DNA from: Chitinophagales bacterium
Lineage (GTDB): Bacteria; Bacteroidota; Bacteroidia; Chitinophagales; UBA2359
Assembly: GCA_020629005.1 (NCBI GenBank)
Contig: JAHDEE010000006.1
Location: 1 to 64,000 of the forward strand
Direction of reading: 5' to 3'
Length of the DNA stretch: 64,000 nucleotides
Of this stretch, positions 1 through 10,078 are shown one piece after another; position 1 is the first letter of the stretch, and each line of letters starts with the position of its first letter. The notes beneath the pieces were generated by a model. That model made no database searches. It was not told where the DNA came from and saw only the letters and a program-made list of their open reading frames with translations. The translations under genes were made by a program, and so were the position numbers.

Positions 1-656
1 ATCTTCTCGTACTGCGTGTAATAACCCTCGACTTTGGATAAGTCAAGTCCCGGCTTCAGCCTAAAAACACCTAGCGTTCCAGCTCTACCAGTTTCTTGCA
101 GAAACTCGAGTACGGAATGGTAGTATGGACGAGGCCAAAAATCATGAATCATAATCGTGAGCTGTTCGTTGGCGTGGCAGTGCAGAATGGTCTGCAACAC
201 GCAGGCAACACGAAAACGTCCATCCACCAGAACGGTGTCAAGACGCTGATAATCAATCAAGGAAAATATATCCTTAGAATATTGATGATATCTATCTGCG
301 GCACTAGAATCAACTGGAAATCCCCATTCCTTGGTAGGGCCAATGTCGAAGTGATATAATGAAAGCCGCTTACCTTCCTGATTTCGAATCAGTCGGAACT
401 CACGCATCCAGCTTAGCCATTCCAGACTGGAATCGAGAGCGTAAATGTCAGCTGTTGATTTTTGCAGTGTCCTAAAGGTACTGCCTCCAGCACCAAACTC
501 CAGATACTTCCTGGATTTCGAAACAGTCTTGTCAAACAATGCCTTTTCAGCTTTTGACATAATGAAATCGTAAAACATCGGCCAGGGATGATACTTGTCC
601 GATTCCTTTAAAATTTTCCTCAATCCTTGCTTGAGCCTGTTCATTGCTGTTTGCAT
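1..656 (-). CDS. SAM-dependent methyltransferase-like protein, partial (C-terminus beyond window)
   Basis: At least 218 residues are visible; the 3' end runs off the left edge. The ATG at 656 is the first start after an in-frame TAA about 36 nt upstream. The motif YLEFGAGGST near residues 52-61 looks like the glycine-rich SAM-binding motif I of class I methyltransferases, and ALDSSLEWL about 18 residues later fits the acidic end of strand 2. Further on, VDGRFRVACVLQ and MIHDFWPRPYY resemble conserved blocks of uncharacterised methyltransferase-like proteins often found in polysaccharide or glycan gene clusters (family recollection, not checked). No signal peptide is seen, so it is probably cytoplasmic. 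The substrate is unknown. The giant T9SS gene lies upstream on the same strand with a terminator between them, so the two are probably not one transcript. Confidence 0.6.
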   Translation of the reverse strand, partial: MQTAMNRLKQGLRKILKESDKYHPWPMFYDFIMSKAEKALFDKTVSKSRKYLEFGAGGSTFRTLQKSTADIYALDSSLEWLSWMREFRLIRNQEGKRLSLYHFDIGPTKEWGFPVDSSAADRYHQYSKDIFSLIDYQRLDTVLVDGRFRVACVLQTILHCHANEQLTIMIHDFWPRPYYHSVLEFLQETGRAGTLGVFRLKPGLDLSKVEGYYTQYEK

Positions 657-805
657 CAAATTGGGTCTGCGATCTTTCTTGACGACACCTTACCGTTCCG
701 AAAGCAAGACCATTGCGTTTTCATCAGAGAGCAAGCGCAAAGGTAACATTCTTTTGATTGTTCAAAATTGAGTTCCGCTCTTCTTTCTCCACGGACACAG
801 TGATA

Positions 806-861
806 GAAAAACTAAAGCCGGCATCCAGCTCGCCACCGAAGTGACAAGCCAAATGCCGGCT
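806..861 (-). terminator. Rho-independent terminator of the 3056-aa gene
   Basis: Arms AGCCGGCAT (816-824) and ATGCCGGCT (853-861) pair perfectly. Read on the minus strand the second arm is followed by a T-rich tract (TTTAGTTTTTCT). It lies 47 nt past the stop codon of the large minus-strand gene. The remaining 657-805 stretch holds only the upstream region of the partial gene; no promoter was identified with confidence. Confidence 0.7.
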
Positions 862-907
862 AGAGTTCAAATCTCATGCACAGACAGAAGGTCTGTGTTT
901 TGATCTA

Positions 908-3900
908 TTACAGCTTCAGGAAGTTGACTACTTTGGAGCTGTTTGTCCCTGTGACTTTAATCAGGTACTCTCCTTCAGGCAGTGCTGAAGCATCGTATGC
1001 AATTTGCGTCAGACCTGCACTTGCCTGCTGGCTAAGCTTGGCCACTTCTCTACCCAATACGTCGAAGACGATGATCTCGATCATTTGATCTTGATCAGCG
1101 GCAACTTCGACTGTCATCTGATCCTGAACAGGAATCGGGAATGCCTGTACTTCGAACTTCTCGTTAGCTGCTCTGTTGAGCGTAACAATTTTTTCGACAT
1201 ACTCCTGAGTTCCATCATTATCCACGCTTGAGAGTCTGTAGTAAGACAGTCCCGGAGGCGCATTGAAGTGTAGGTATCCGTAGTTGTTTACAGCGTTTGA
1301 TCCATGGCTCTCCTGACGACTAATCTCCATAAAGTTGATTCCGTCTGTGGAGTGCTCAAGGATAAAGTAGGCGTTGTCCTGTTCGTCTGTCGTGATCCAG
1401 TTGAGCCGGTTGCCTTCTTCCAGTGTCTCACCATCAAAGCTTAGCAACTCAACAGAAAGCTTGATACAAGTCCCAAGGTCTTGTACATCATTAACAAATA
1501 CGCATCCGCCAGCTTCTACTGCTTCGATGTATACACTGTTTACAGCCTGGCCCAATGTCGCTACGAAGCTGTTACCATTCAACTCAATTGTTTCGAAGGA
1601 ACCGGTGATCGTGTACGGAGCCTGGCCTCCAATGATCGTTCCGTATACCTGCCATTCAAGAGCTTCCGAATCGCAGATGTATTCAAGTGCAAGCTCGAAT
1701 TCGTAAGGACAGCTCTCACCTTCCTCTTTGGTTGGATCCGTACCCATTACGATTTCTTCTCCGTCCAGGAGACCATCACCATCCGTATCGGGATTTGTCG
1801 GGTCAGTTCCGAAGTCTCCTTCATCACCATCTGGAATTCCATCACCATCGGTGTCCGGGTTAAGCGGATTGGTGCCTAAATCAACCTCTGCATCTTCAAA
1901 GAGGCCATCATTGTCTTCATCTGATCCCATAGTTGTCGGGTCAGTGCCGTTAGTGATTTCTTGTCCATCTTGTACACCATCACCATCCGTATCAACTATG
2001 GTTGGATCAGTACCGTAGTCACCTTCGTCACCGTCAATCAGTCCATCCCCATCTGTATCAGCAATGGTTGGATCAGTTCCGAAGTCACCTTCATCACCAT
2101 CCTGAATTCCGTCGCCGTCTGTGTCTGGGTCGTATGGATTAGTCCCCAGGTGTATTTCGGCATCTGCATAGAGTCCGTCATTGTCCACATCAAGTCCAGG
2201 ATCAACCGGGTCCGTACCATTGTCGACCTCCTGGCCATCTTCTACACCATCGCCGTCGGTATCAGGAATAGTTGGATCAGTGCCTATGTCACCCTCTTCA
2301 CCGTCATTGATACCGTCACCATCAGTGTCTGGGTCAAGTGGGTCGGTACCCAATTCTTCTTCTTCCTCATCTGAGAGACCGTCTTCATCAGAATCTTCTT
2401 CTTCACAAACGCAGTCAAGCGCTTCACCAAAGTATACAAGGTTGTCAGTGCCATTGCTAACAATGATATTGTAGGCTGCTTCAGCTTTTACAAAGAAAGC
2501 CAAAGTGTAAGTGCCATCAGCCGCTGGTGTAAAGGTAGCTGTAGCTATCGGTTGAGCGGCATCGTCGTAGATGCCGTAGCTGAAGATATCCAGTTCCCAG
2601 GTATCACCAGCTGGAGCAGTAATGGTTGCCAATTCAGCAACGTAAAAGTCGCCACCAACTTGATAGTTATTCGGGTTGTCGCAAACACATGGGTCAGTGA
2701 TATCAAGACCATATGCTGTTGGTACCATTGGTTCTGGGTCCTCTGCATTTGTGTATCCATCACCATCACAATCTCCATCAGGAATTGCCAATGGATCTGG
2801 AGAGCAAGGATCAGTTGGATCAGACTCGTTCTGCAGCTCTTCTACATCGCAGTAGCCGTCGAGGTCGCTGTCTGTATTATTAGGATCACAAGGATCATTC
2901 GGATCAGAGCCTTCTTCGCTCTCTGCATCGTCGCAAATGCCGTCACCGTCAGAATCAGTTGCGCCGTCAGCACAAAGCTCTTCAGGAGCACAGGCAAATG
3001 GTACACAAGGATTTTCTGGAGCCGAATCCGTGTTGTCACAAAGACCATCGCCGTCTGTGTCCGTGCCATCCGGAACACAAGCATTTTCAGGTTGTGGATC
3101 TACAGAGTCGCAGTATCCGTCGCCATCAGCATCTTCGCCATTTGGTACACAAGCATCCTCCGGAGCTGGATCATCATTGTCGCAGATGCCATCTCCATCA
3201 GCATCGCTGCCATTTGGAATACAGGCATTTTCAGGTTGTGGATCTTCATTGTCGCAGACACCGTCGCCATCCGCGTCAGTTCCATTTGGAACGCAAGCGT
3301 CTTCCGGCTGTGGATCTTCATGATCACAGAAGCCATCTCCATCTACATCGCTTGCGTCAGGAATGCAAGGATTGTCAGCATCCGGGTCTTCGTTATCACA
3401 TACTCCGTCTCCATCGCTATCTGTACCATTCGGCACACATGGATTTTCAACCTCCGGATCTTCGTTGTCGCAAACACCGTCACCGTCAGTGTCTGTAGCA
3501 TCCGGTACACATGAATTATAGATTTCCGGATCAATATTATCACAAACGCCATCACCATCACTATCTGTACCTACTGGTACACATGGGTCAAGCACAATCG
3601 GGTCAATAACATCACAGACACCATCTCCATCTGTATCCAATGAGTATGGATTGCATGCATCGTCTGGAGCAGGATCTTCCTGATCACAGATTCCGTCATT
3701 GTCCGTATCTACGCCATTTGGAATACAAGCATTTTCTGGCTCTGGATCGATGTTGTCACAGACTCCGTCACCATCTGCATCGTGATCAAATGGTACACAA
3801 GGATCTTGTGGCTGAGGGTCAATCAGATCGCAGTATCCATCATTGTCGGCATCTTCGCCATCTGGGACACAAGGGTCTTGTGGATCTGGATCAGCATTGT

Positions 3901-6900
3901 CACAGTATCCATCATTGTCGCTATCGCTGTTGTCCGGATTACACGGATCATCAACGTCAGGATCTTCGTTGTCGCAAACGCCATCGCCGTCACTGTCTTG
4001 ACCATCTGGGATACAAGCATTCTCTGGCTCTGGATCAGCATTGTCGCAATGACCATCACCATCCGAATCAGTGCCGTCAGGAATACACTCGTCTTCCGGC
4101 TGTGGATCTTCATTATCGCAGATTCCATCGCCATCTGTATCGCTATCATCCGGGAAGCATGGATCTTCCGGAAGCGGATCAGAGTTATCACAGAATCCAT
4201 CACCGTCTGTATCGGTGCCATCAGGTATACATTCGTCTTCTGGCTCTGGATCAGCATTGTCGCAGATTCCATCACCGTCTGAGTCCGTTCCATTAGGAAC
4301 ACATTCGTTTTCCGGCTCTGGGTCAGCATTATCACAAACACCATCTCCGTCAGTATCTGCTCCCTCAGGAATACACTCATCCTGTGGATCAGGGTCATCA
4401 TTGTCACAGATTCCGTCGCCGTCAGTGTCGCTACCATCCGGTATACAAGCATCTTGAGGATCGGGGTCTGCATTGTCGCAGATACCATCTTCGTCCAGGT
4501 CTTCGCCGTTCGGCACACATTCGTTTTCTGGCTCAGGATCGCCATTGTCGCAGATTCCATCACCATCCGTATCGGTACCGTCAGGTATACACTCATTCTC
4601 TGGCTCTGGATCGGCATTGTCGCAAATGCCATCACCGTCTGAATCTACACCGTTCGGCACACATTCGTTTTCTGGCTCAGGGTCAGCATTGTCACATACT
4701 CCGTCGCCGTCTGTGTCAGCTCCGTCAGGAATACACTCGTCCTCCGGCTCAGGATCTGCATTGTCGCAAATTCCATCACCATCGCTGTCCGTGCCGTTTG
4801 GTATACACTCGTTCTCTGGCTCAGGATCGCCGTTGTCGCAGATTCCGTCACCATCTGTATCGGTACCATCTGGTACACATTCATTTTCTGGCTCTGGATC
4901 TGCGAAGTCGCAAACACCATCACCATCAGTGTCTGTGCCATCAGGGACGCATTCGTTTTCTGGCTCCGGATCTGCGTTATCGCAAACTCCATCACCATCT
5001 GAATCTGTTCCATCTGGTACACACTCATTTTCTGGTTCTGGATCGCCGTTGTCACAGATTCCATCGCCGTCAGTGTCCGTTCCGTCAGGTACACATTCAT
5101 TTTCTGGTTCTGGGTCAGCATTGTCGCAAATACCGTCTAAGTCAAGATCGCTTCCATTTGGAATACACTCGTTTTCTGGCTCAGGATCGCCATTATCACA
5201 AATACCATCTCCATCTGTATCCGTTCCATCAGGTACACATTCATTTTCTGGTTCCGGATCATCAATGTCACAAATTCCATCGCCGTCCGTGTCCGTGCCA
5301 TCTGGGATACAAGCGCTTTCCGGGTCAGGATCTTCGTTATCACAAACTCCGTCTCCGTCTGCATCGGTTCCATCGGCTACGGTGATTTCCATTGAACAGC
5401 TGCTGCTGTTGCCACAAGCATCTGTAGCAGACCAGGAATACACTAGAACCAAGGGATTTTCAGGACATCCGGATCCTCCGTTGTCTTCCGATCCCAGGAA
5501 CAGAATCTCCACTGATCCGCAATCGTCGTCTGCTACAATAACCACAGAATCTGGCGATGGAACAGCGTCAAGGCTCGTCAAGGACAGTGCATCAGGACAA
5601 GTAATTGTCGGTGCAGTATTGTCTCCTACGCTAATTGTCTGAGTGGCTGTCGTGACATTTCCGCAATCATCGGACAATGACCAGACTCTGGAAATCGTAT
5701 AGGAACCAGCGCAGTCACCCTCAGTCATCATATCTTCGTAAGTAGCCTCAGCTACGGTCTCGCTACATGAGTCTGCCTCGTCAGTTACATCGCCAGCCAA
5801 TTCAAGATTTGAGAGGTCTTGATCACATCCCAGGCTAACATCTGCAGGAACGGTGAAAGTTGGAGCTGATTCGTCGTAAACTGTTATTGTCTGAGTGGCA
5901 GTTGTTGTGTTTCCACAGTAATCTGCAACCATCCAGGTTCGAGTTACGGTGCTTGCACCAGCGCAGTCCCCTTCAGCTACCTCATCTTCATAAGTGGTCG
6001 TTATTAAATCCTGGAAGCAGTTGTCGAACAGTTCGCTAACTGTACCGGTCAATTCTGTATTATCGATGTCTTGCTCGCATGAGATGCTTACTGCAGACGG
6101 CGCAGTAAATTCTGGCGCTGTTGTATCTTCCAGATAGATCAATTGCTCTGCAGTGCTGCTGTTTCCGCAAGCATCTGTGGCAGTCCAAGTCCTGGTTACT
6201 ATGCGATTTCTTTCGCACATGTTGTAGCCATTGTCTTCATCGACATAGGTCAGTTCAACTTGATCAGCTCCACAATTGTCGTAAAGTTCCAACACAGCTC
6301 CTGTGAGATCGGTGTTTGAAAGGTCAGTATCGCATTCAACCGTGATTTCGGTCGGAGCAACAAATTCAGGAGCAGTGGTATCCTGCTGTGTAATGACCTG
6401 AATATCGGTTGTGGAATTTCCGCAAGCATCCGTTACTGTCCAAATTCGATTGATAATATTATATCCTGGACATTGTTCTCCTTCTACTACATATTCGTCT
6501 ACATATTCAGCTGTCAATCCTTCCGAGCAATTGTCTGCCGCATCGTTAACGGTTCCCAAAGCTTCCTTGTCAGAAAGATCAATATCACACTCTACTACAA
6601 TGTTGTCAGGAGCAGTAAAAGTTGGCGGCGTGGTATCCTGCACAGTGATGATCTGAACTGCCGTTGCAGTATTTCCACAAGCATCGGCTAGCGACCATGT
6701 TCTTTGAATTGTAGCGCTGCCTTCGCAAGCGGCATCGTCTTCAAGTGGTTTGTCTTCGTATGTAGCTTCCAACATACCCTCTGTACAGCTGTCTGCGGCA
6801 TCGCTAACATTGCCAGTAAGTTCCAGATTGTTTGGGTCCTGGTCACATTCAATGACTGCATCTGCCGGAGCAGTGAAGGTCGGAGCAGTTTCATCTACTA

Positions 6901-9900
6901 CAGTAATTACTTGTAGTTGGCTGCTTGTGTTTCCACATGGATCTGTGGCAGACCAAAGTCGATTAATGGTATAGTTACCACTGCAAGTACCTTCCGCTGG
7001 AATTACCTCATCTTCGTAAGTGGCAGTCAACATTCCTTCAGCACAGTCATCAGTCACTTCAATCATGATTTCGCCCGGGCCAAGGTCAGCATCGCAGCTG
7101 AGTGTTAGGTCTTCAGGAGCAGTAAATACTGGCCCGTGTGTATCCTGTACAGTGATCGTTTGTATAGCTGTGCTTGTGTTACCGCATTCATCACTTACTG
7201 ACCAGGTTCTGGTAATCGTATAATTTCCAGTACAGCCTTCCAGTTCGCTCTTTGAGAACTCGTCTGTGTAGCTTGCTGCCAATTCGCCTTTGCTACAGTT
7301 GTCTGTTGCATCTGCAACAGTACCAACAATATCAGGATTGTCAATATCCGCAGTACATTCGATCGTAAGATCAGCAGGAGGGGTGAAACTTGGTGCCATT
7401 TCGTCAACAACAGTAATCACCTGAACCTGTGTAGTGGTGTTTCCACAAGGATCTGTAGCAGACCATGTTCTGTTAATGGTATAGCTACCGGAACAGCCGC
7501 CTTCGCTTACAATAAGCTCATCCTCATAAGCAGAGGTGATGCCTCCTTCTGCGCAGTCATCATTTGCATCCAACTTGATCTCTCCCGGCGCCGTATCCGA
7601 ATCGCAGCTGACAGTCATGTCTTCAGGAGCGGTGAAAACTGGTCCATGTGTGTCTTGAACGCTTATTATCTGTACGGCTGTAGTTGCATTGCCGCACTCG
7701 TCTGTGAGTGTCCAGTTCCTGAAGATCGTGTAGGTCCCGGTACATGTTTCTAATTCTCCTGGAGTAATCACGTCTTCATAAACTGCTTGCAATTCTCCCT
7801 TTGAGCAGTTGTCTGCTTCATCGGTTACATCTCCAAGCAATTCCAGGTTTGATACATCCTGGCTACATTCAATCACTGCATTATCAGGTACAGTGAAAGT
7901 TGGAGCAGTTGTGTCTTGAATAGTAATATTTTGTGTGGCTGTAGCTGTATTGCCGCAATCATCGACAGCGGTCCAGGTTCTGCTGATGGTATAGTTCGAA
8001 GGGCAAGCTGTAGTTACTTCACTGGATAGTTCTCCTCCGGTTTCGCCAGAGCTGATCTTGTCTTCATAACTGACTTGTAGTTCACCTGTATTGCAATCAT
8101 CGCTTAGATCTGAATAGTCTCCTGTGAGTTCTAGATTTGTTGGGTCCTGATCGCATTCTAGTGTCACGTCTTCTGGCGCTGTAAAGGTAGGAGCGGTTGT
8201 GTCCTGAACTGTAATAGTTTGTTTTGCCAGAGCAATATTTCCGCAGGCATCTTCAACTGCCCAAAGTCTTGTAATGACATAGTTTCCCCGGCATGATTCT
8301 CCCTCAGGTGCCAGAACTTCATCTGTATAAGTTGCCCCGAGGAGTGCTTCTGAACATGCATCTGCTCCATCTGTAACTGTACCGGTAACGGCCGGGTCGT
8401 CGAGGTCGGCACCACATTCTACTGTCACGTCGGCTGGGGCGGTTAAAGTGGGCAATACGTCTGCCACTACAGTGATGACCTGGACATGGCTGGTACTGTT
8501 CCCACATGGGTCAGAAGCTGTCCAAACTCTGTTAATAACATATGCATTTGGGCAGCCATTTTCACTCGGTATGATTTCGTCAACGTATGTTGGTGCGAAG
8601 GCTTCCTTGCTACAAGCATCTGCAGCTCCTTTTGTTACTGATCCGGCTGCTTCTGCGATATTTACATTGCAGCTTAGCGTCACATCTTCTGGTGGAGTAA
8701 ACTGCGGTCCCTCTGTATCAACGACAGAAATCACTTGTACAGCTGTGCTTGTGTTACCACAGGCATCGGTAAGCGTCCATGTTCTGTTGATAGTGTATGC
8801 TCCCGTACAAGCAGTTACTTCTCCTGGTATGTTCTCGTCGGTATAGGTAGCTTGCAAAAGTTCCTCAGAACAGCTATCAGCTTCATCCACAACATCACCA
8901 GTAAGCTCAAGGTTTCCTGCCGACTCAGTACATTCAATGCTAACATCACCTGGCACTGTAAAAGTCGGTGCTACATCATCTACCACTGTTATTACCTGGG
9001 TCTGATAAGAAGAGTTTCCGCAAGCATCTGTTGCTACCCAGGTCCTATTGATAATATAATCGTTTGCGCAACCACCTTCAACGGGCTCTGTCTTGTCGCT
9101 GTAGGTAGGAACGATGGTCCCTTCGTTACATGGGTCTATTATCTCTGCGGAAACAGTTCCTGCTACCTCGTCAACGTTGTCGGTGCAGCTGATTGTAATA
9201 TCAGCAGGAGCTGAGAATACAGGGCCCTGTTTGTCTACTAGTGTAATGACCTGAGTTGCCGACGCGGAGTTTCCACAAGCATCTGTTAGCGTCCACACTC
9301 TGTTAATGGTGGAATTTCCCGTACAACCCGGAATCGCTCCTGGAACTACTTCATCGACGAAGGTGGCTTCCAAGGGGGCTTCTGAGCAGCTGTCAGCTTC
9401 ATCTGTTACATCTCCCATGAGTTCCAGGTTGGACACGTCCTGATCGCAACTGACACTGAGATCTCCGGGTACTGTGAAAGTGGGTAGTACGGTATCCGTG
9501 ACAGTGATTACCTGTACCTGCACATTAGAATTTCCGCATGGGTCGCTGGAAGTCCAGGTTCTGTTTATCGTATATTCCCCAGGACATCCTGTTTCTCCAG
9601 GAATGATTTCATCCGTGTAAGTTGGTGTGAAAGTTCCTATGTTACAAGCATCAGCGCCCCCTTTTTTGATGGCTCCTCCAGCAATGCTCAGGTCCGAGTC
9701 GCAACTAACTGTTGCGTCTGGCGGAGCTGTAAAGCTTGGCGGAGTAGTATCCTGTACAGTGATGATTTGCACCTGCGGCGTTTGATCCGGGCAAGCAGGA
9801 ATAATAGACCATGTTCTTGTAATGGTATAGTTTCCCTGACAAGCTTCAGGAGTGCCAGGAGTAATTTCGTCCACGTAAGTAGCTTGATCACATCCAGCTG

Positions 9901-10078
9901 GTTCGTCCAGCACATCTCCGACTATTACGAGGTCGCTTGTGCTTTGTGTGCACTCAATTGTGATGTCCGGCGGTGCGGTAAATGCCGATAGGTTAGTGCA
10001 ACAAATGAGCTGTAGCAGGATCAATAGCAGCAAGTGCGTATGCCATTTTCCTACCCAATAAATGAAATTTTTATTCAT
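908..10078 (-). CDS. Giant T9SS-secreted repeat protein (HYR-like + Cys-TSP3 + TSP3 + type A sorting domain)
   Basis: A 3056-residue protein. Residues 1-32 form a signal peptide (KWHTHLLLLILLQLICC core). Residues 33 to about 1566 hold 18 repeats of about 85 residues of the HYR-like type, each starting FTAPxDxxxxC and ending ATDxCGNxxTxxQxITVxDTxAP, with about four cysteines each. Residues 1567-2359 hold 33 copies of a 24-residue DxDGDGxCDN unit. A non-repeated domain (about 2390-2555) follows, then 10 classical TSP3 repeats (DTDGDGxxDGxE...GTDP, about 2560-2781). About 2782-2970 includes a segment typical of Bacteroidota surface proteins (LSFDGETLEEGNRLNWIT...). The last ~80 residues (QAFPIPVQDQ ... 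FDVLGREVA ... LPEGEYLIKV) are a T9SS type A sorting domain. Predicted calcium-binding, surface-attached or released; the biological role is not known. Confidence 0.9.
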   Translation of the reverse strand: MNKNFIYWVGKWHTHLLLLILLQLICCTNLSAFTAPPDITIECTQSTSDLVIVGDVLDEPAGCDQATYVDEITPGTPEACQGNYTITRTWSIIPACPDQTPQVQIITVQDTTPPSFTAPPDATVSCDSDLSIAGGAIKKGGADACNIGTFTPTYTDEIIPGETGCPGEYTINRTWTSSDPCGNSNVQVQVITVTDTVLPTFTVPGDLSVSCDQDVSNLELMGDVTDEADSCSEAPLEATFVDEVVPGAIPGCTGNSTINRVWTLTDACGNSASATQVITLVDKQGPVFSAPADITISCTDNVDEVAGTVSAEIIDPCNEGTIVPTYSDKTEPVEGGCANDYIINRTWVATDACGNSSYQTQVITVVDDVAPTFTVPGDVSIECTESAGNLELTGDVVDEADSCSEELLQATYTDENIPGEVTACTGAYTINRTWTLTDACGNTSTAVQVISVVDTEGPQFTPPEDVTLSCNVNIAEAAGSVTKGAADACSKEAFAPTYVDEIIPSENGCPNAYVINRVWTASDPCGNSTSHVQVITVVADVLPTLTAPADVTVECGADLDDPAVTGTVTDGADACSEALLGATYTDEVLAPEGESCRGNYVITRLWAVEDACGNIALAKQTITVQDTTAPTFTAPEDVTLECDQDPTNLELTGDYSDLSDDCNTGELQVSYEDKISSGETGGELSSEVTTACPSNYTISRTWTAVDDCGNTATATQNITIQDTTAPTFTVPDNAVIECSQDVSNLELLGDVTDEADNCSKGELQAVYEDVITPGELETCTGTYTIFRNWTLTDECGNATTAVQIISVQDTHGPVFTAPEDMTVSCDSDTAPGEIKLDANDDCAEGGITSAYEDELIVSEGGCSGSYTINRTWSATDPCGNTTTQVQVITVVDEMAPSFTPPADLTIECTADIDNPDIVGTVADATDNCSKGELAASYTDEFSKSELEGCTGNYTITRTWSVSDECGNTSTAIQTITVQDTHGPVFTAPEDLTLSCDADLGPGEIMIEVTDDCAEGMLTATYEDEVIPAEGTCSGNYTINRLWSATDPCGNTSSQLQVITVVDETAPTFTAPADAVIECDQDPNNLELTGNVSDAADSCTEGMLEATYEDKPLEDDAACEGSATIQRTWSLADACGNTATAVQIITVQDTTPPTFTAPDNIVVECDIDLSDKEALGTVNDAADNCSEGLTAEYVDEYVVEGEQCPGYNIINRIWTVTDACGNSTTDIQVITQQDTTAPEFVAPTEITVECDTDLSNTDLTGAVLELYDNCGADQVELTYVDEDNGYNMCERNRIVTRTWTATDACGNSSTAEQLIYLEDTTAPEFTAPSAVSISCEQDIDNTELTGTVSELFDNCFQDLITTTYEDEVAEGDCAGASTVTRTWMVADYCGNTTTATQTITVYDESAPTFTVPADVSLGCDQDLSNLELAGDVTDEADSCSETVAEATYEDMMTEGDCAGSYTISRVWSLSDDCGNVTTATQTISVGDNTAPTITCPDALSLTSLDAVPSPDSVVIVADDDCGSVEILFLGSEDNGGSGCPENPLVLVYSWSATDACGNSSSCSMEITVADGTDADGDGVCDNEDPDPESACIPDGTDTDGDGICDIDDPEPENECVPDGTDTDGDGICDNGDPEPENECIPNGSDLDLDGICDNADPEPENECVPDGTDTDGDGICDNGDPEPENECVPDGTDSDGDGVCDNADPEPENECVPDGTDTDGDGVCDFADPEPENECVPDGTDTDGDGICDNGDPEPENECIPNGTDSDGDGICDNADPEPEDECIPDGADTDGDGVCDNADPEPENECVPNGVDSDGDGICDNADPEPENECIPDGTDTDGDGICDNGDPEPENECVPNGEDLDEDGICDNADPDPQDACIPDGSDTDGDGICDNDDPDPQDECIPEGADTDGDGVCDNADPEPENECVPNGTDSDGDGICDNADPEPEDECIPDGTDTDGDGFCDNSDPLPEDPCFPDDSDTDGDGICDNEDPQPEDECIPDGTDSDGDGHCDNADPEPENACIPDGQDSDGDGVCDNEDPDVDDPCNPDNSDSDNDGYCDNADPDPQDPCVPDGEDADNDGYCDLIDPQPQDPCVPFDHDADGDGVCDNIDPEPENACIPNGVDTDNDGICDQEDPAPDDACNPYSLDTDGDGVCDVIDPIVLDPCVPVGTDSDGDGVCDNIDPEIYNSCVPDATDTDGDGVCDNEDPEVENPCVPNGTDSDGDGVCDNEDPDADNPCIPDASDVDGDGFCDHEDPQPEDACVPNGTDADGDGVCDNEDPQPENACIPNGSDADGDGICDNDDPAPEDACVPNGEDADGDGYCDSVDPQPENACVPDGTDTDGDGLCDNTDSAPENPCVPFACAPEELCADGATDSDGDGICDDAESEEGSDPNDPCDPNNTDSDLDGYCDVEELQNESDPTDPCSPDPLAIPDGDCDGDGYTNAEDPEPMVPTAYGLDITDPCVCDNPNNYQVGGDFYVAELATITAPAGDTWELDIFSYGIYDDAAQPIATATFTPAADGTYTLAFFVKAEAAYNIIVSNGTDNLVYFGEALDCVCEEEDSDEDGLSDEEEEELGTDPLDPDTDGDGINDGEEGDIGTDPTIPDTDGDGVEDGQEVDNGTDPVDPGLDVDNDGLYADAEIHLGTNPYDPDTDGDGIQDGDEGDFGTDPTIADTDGDGLIDGDEGDYGTDPTIVDTDGDGVQDGQEITNGTDPTTMGSDEDNDGLFEDAEVDLGTNPLNPDTDGDGIPDGDEGDFGTDPTNPDTDGDGLLDGEEIVMGTDPTKEEGESCPYEFELALEYICDSEALEWQVYGTIIGGQAPYTITGSFETIELNGNSFVATLGQAVNSVYIEAVEAGGCVFVNDVQDLGTCIKLSVELLSFDGETLEEGNRLNWITTDEQDNAYFILEHSTDGINFMEISRQESHGSNAVNNYGYLHFNAPPGLSYYRLSSVDNDGTQEYVEKIVTLNRAANEKFEVQAFPIPVQDQMTVEVAADQDQMIEIIVFDVLGREVAKLSQQASAGLTQIAYDASALPEGEYLIKVTGTNSSKVVNFLKL
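1735..2400 (-). repeat. 10 classical thrombospondin type 3 repeats
   Basis: The unit DTDGDGxxDGxExxxGTDPTxP recurs ten times without cysteines. The series contains an internal duplication: blocks DxDNDGLYADAEIHLGTNP and DEDNDGLFEDAEVDLGTNP open two similar sub-arrays. These repeats normally bind calcium and form a rigid stalk before the sorting domain. Confidence 0.8.
3000..5379 (-). repeat. 33 tandem 24-aa (72-bp) cysteine-bearing TSP3-like repeats
   Basis: The unit consensus is TDTDGDGICDNxDPEPENECVPDG minus minor variants, written here in parts: TDTDGDGICDN followed by xDPEPENECVPDG. I counted 33 consecutive copies with no insertion. The DxDxDG loops are calcium-binding in thrombospondin type 3 repeats, and each unit has two cysteines at fixed spacing (11 residues apart). 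Antisense frames across this stretch produce long spurious open frames. Confidence 0.85.
5380..9982 (-). repeat. 18 tandem HYR-like repeats (about 85 aa each)
   Basis: Each unit has xC near residue 11, a mid-unit DxC, a further C before YTINRTW, and a final CGN. The last unit (starting ITCPDALSL) is divergent. Two unit types alternate over repeats 2-13: type A (SC start, SDPCGN, QVQVITVVD) and type B (NLELTGDVTDEADSC, LTDACGN, AVQVITVQD). This is an Ig-like beta-sandwich class commonly found in Bacteroidota surface proteins. Confidence 0.85.

Noticed and set aside
3000-5379. CRISPR-like regular repeats (72-bp period)
   Set aside because: No unique spacers; the repeats are an in-frame coding minisatellite.
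4473-5642. Long plus-strand open frames (up to 389 codons) rich in Ser, Pro and Gly across 2.5-5.6 kb
   Set aside because: They are antisense to the 72-bp TSP3-like repeats; a repeat without stops in one frame gives long open frames in others. They have no start context or family likeness.
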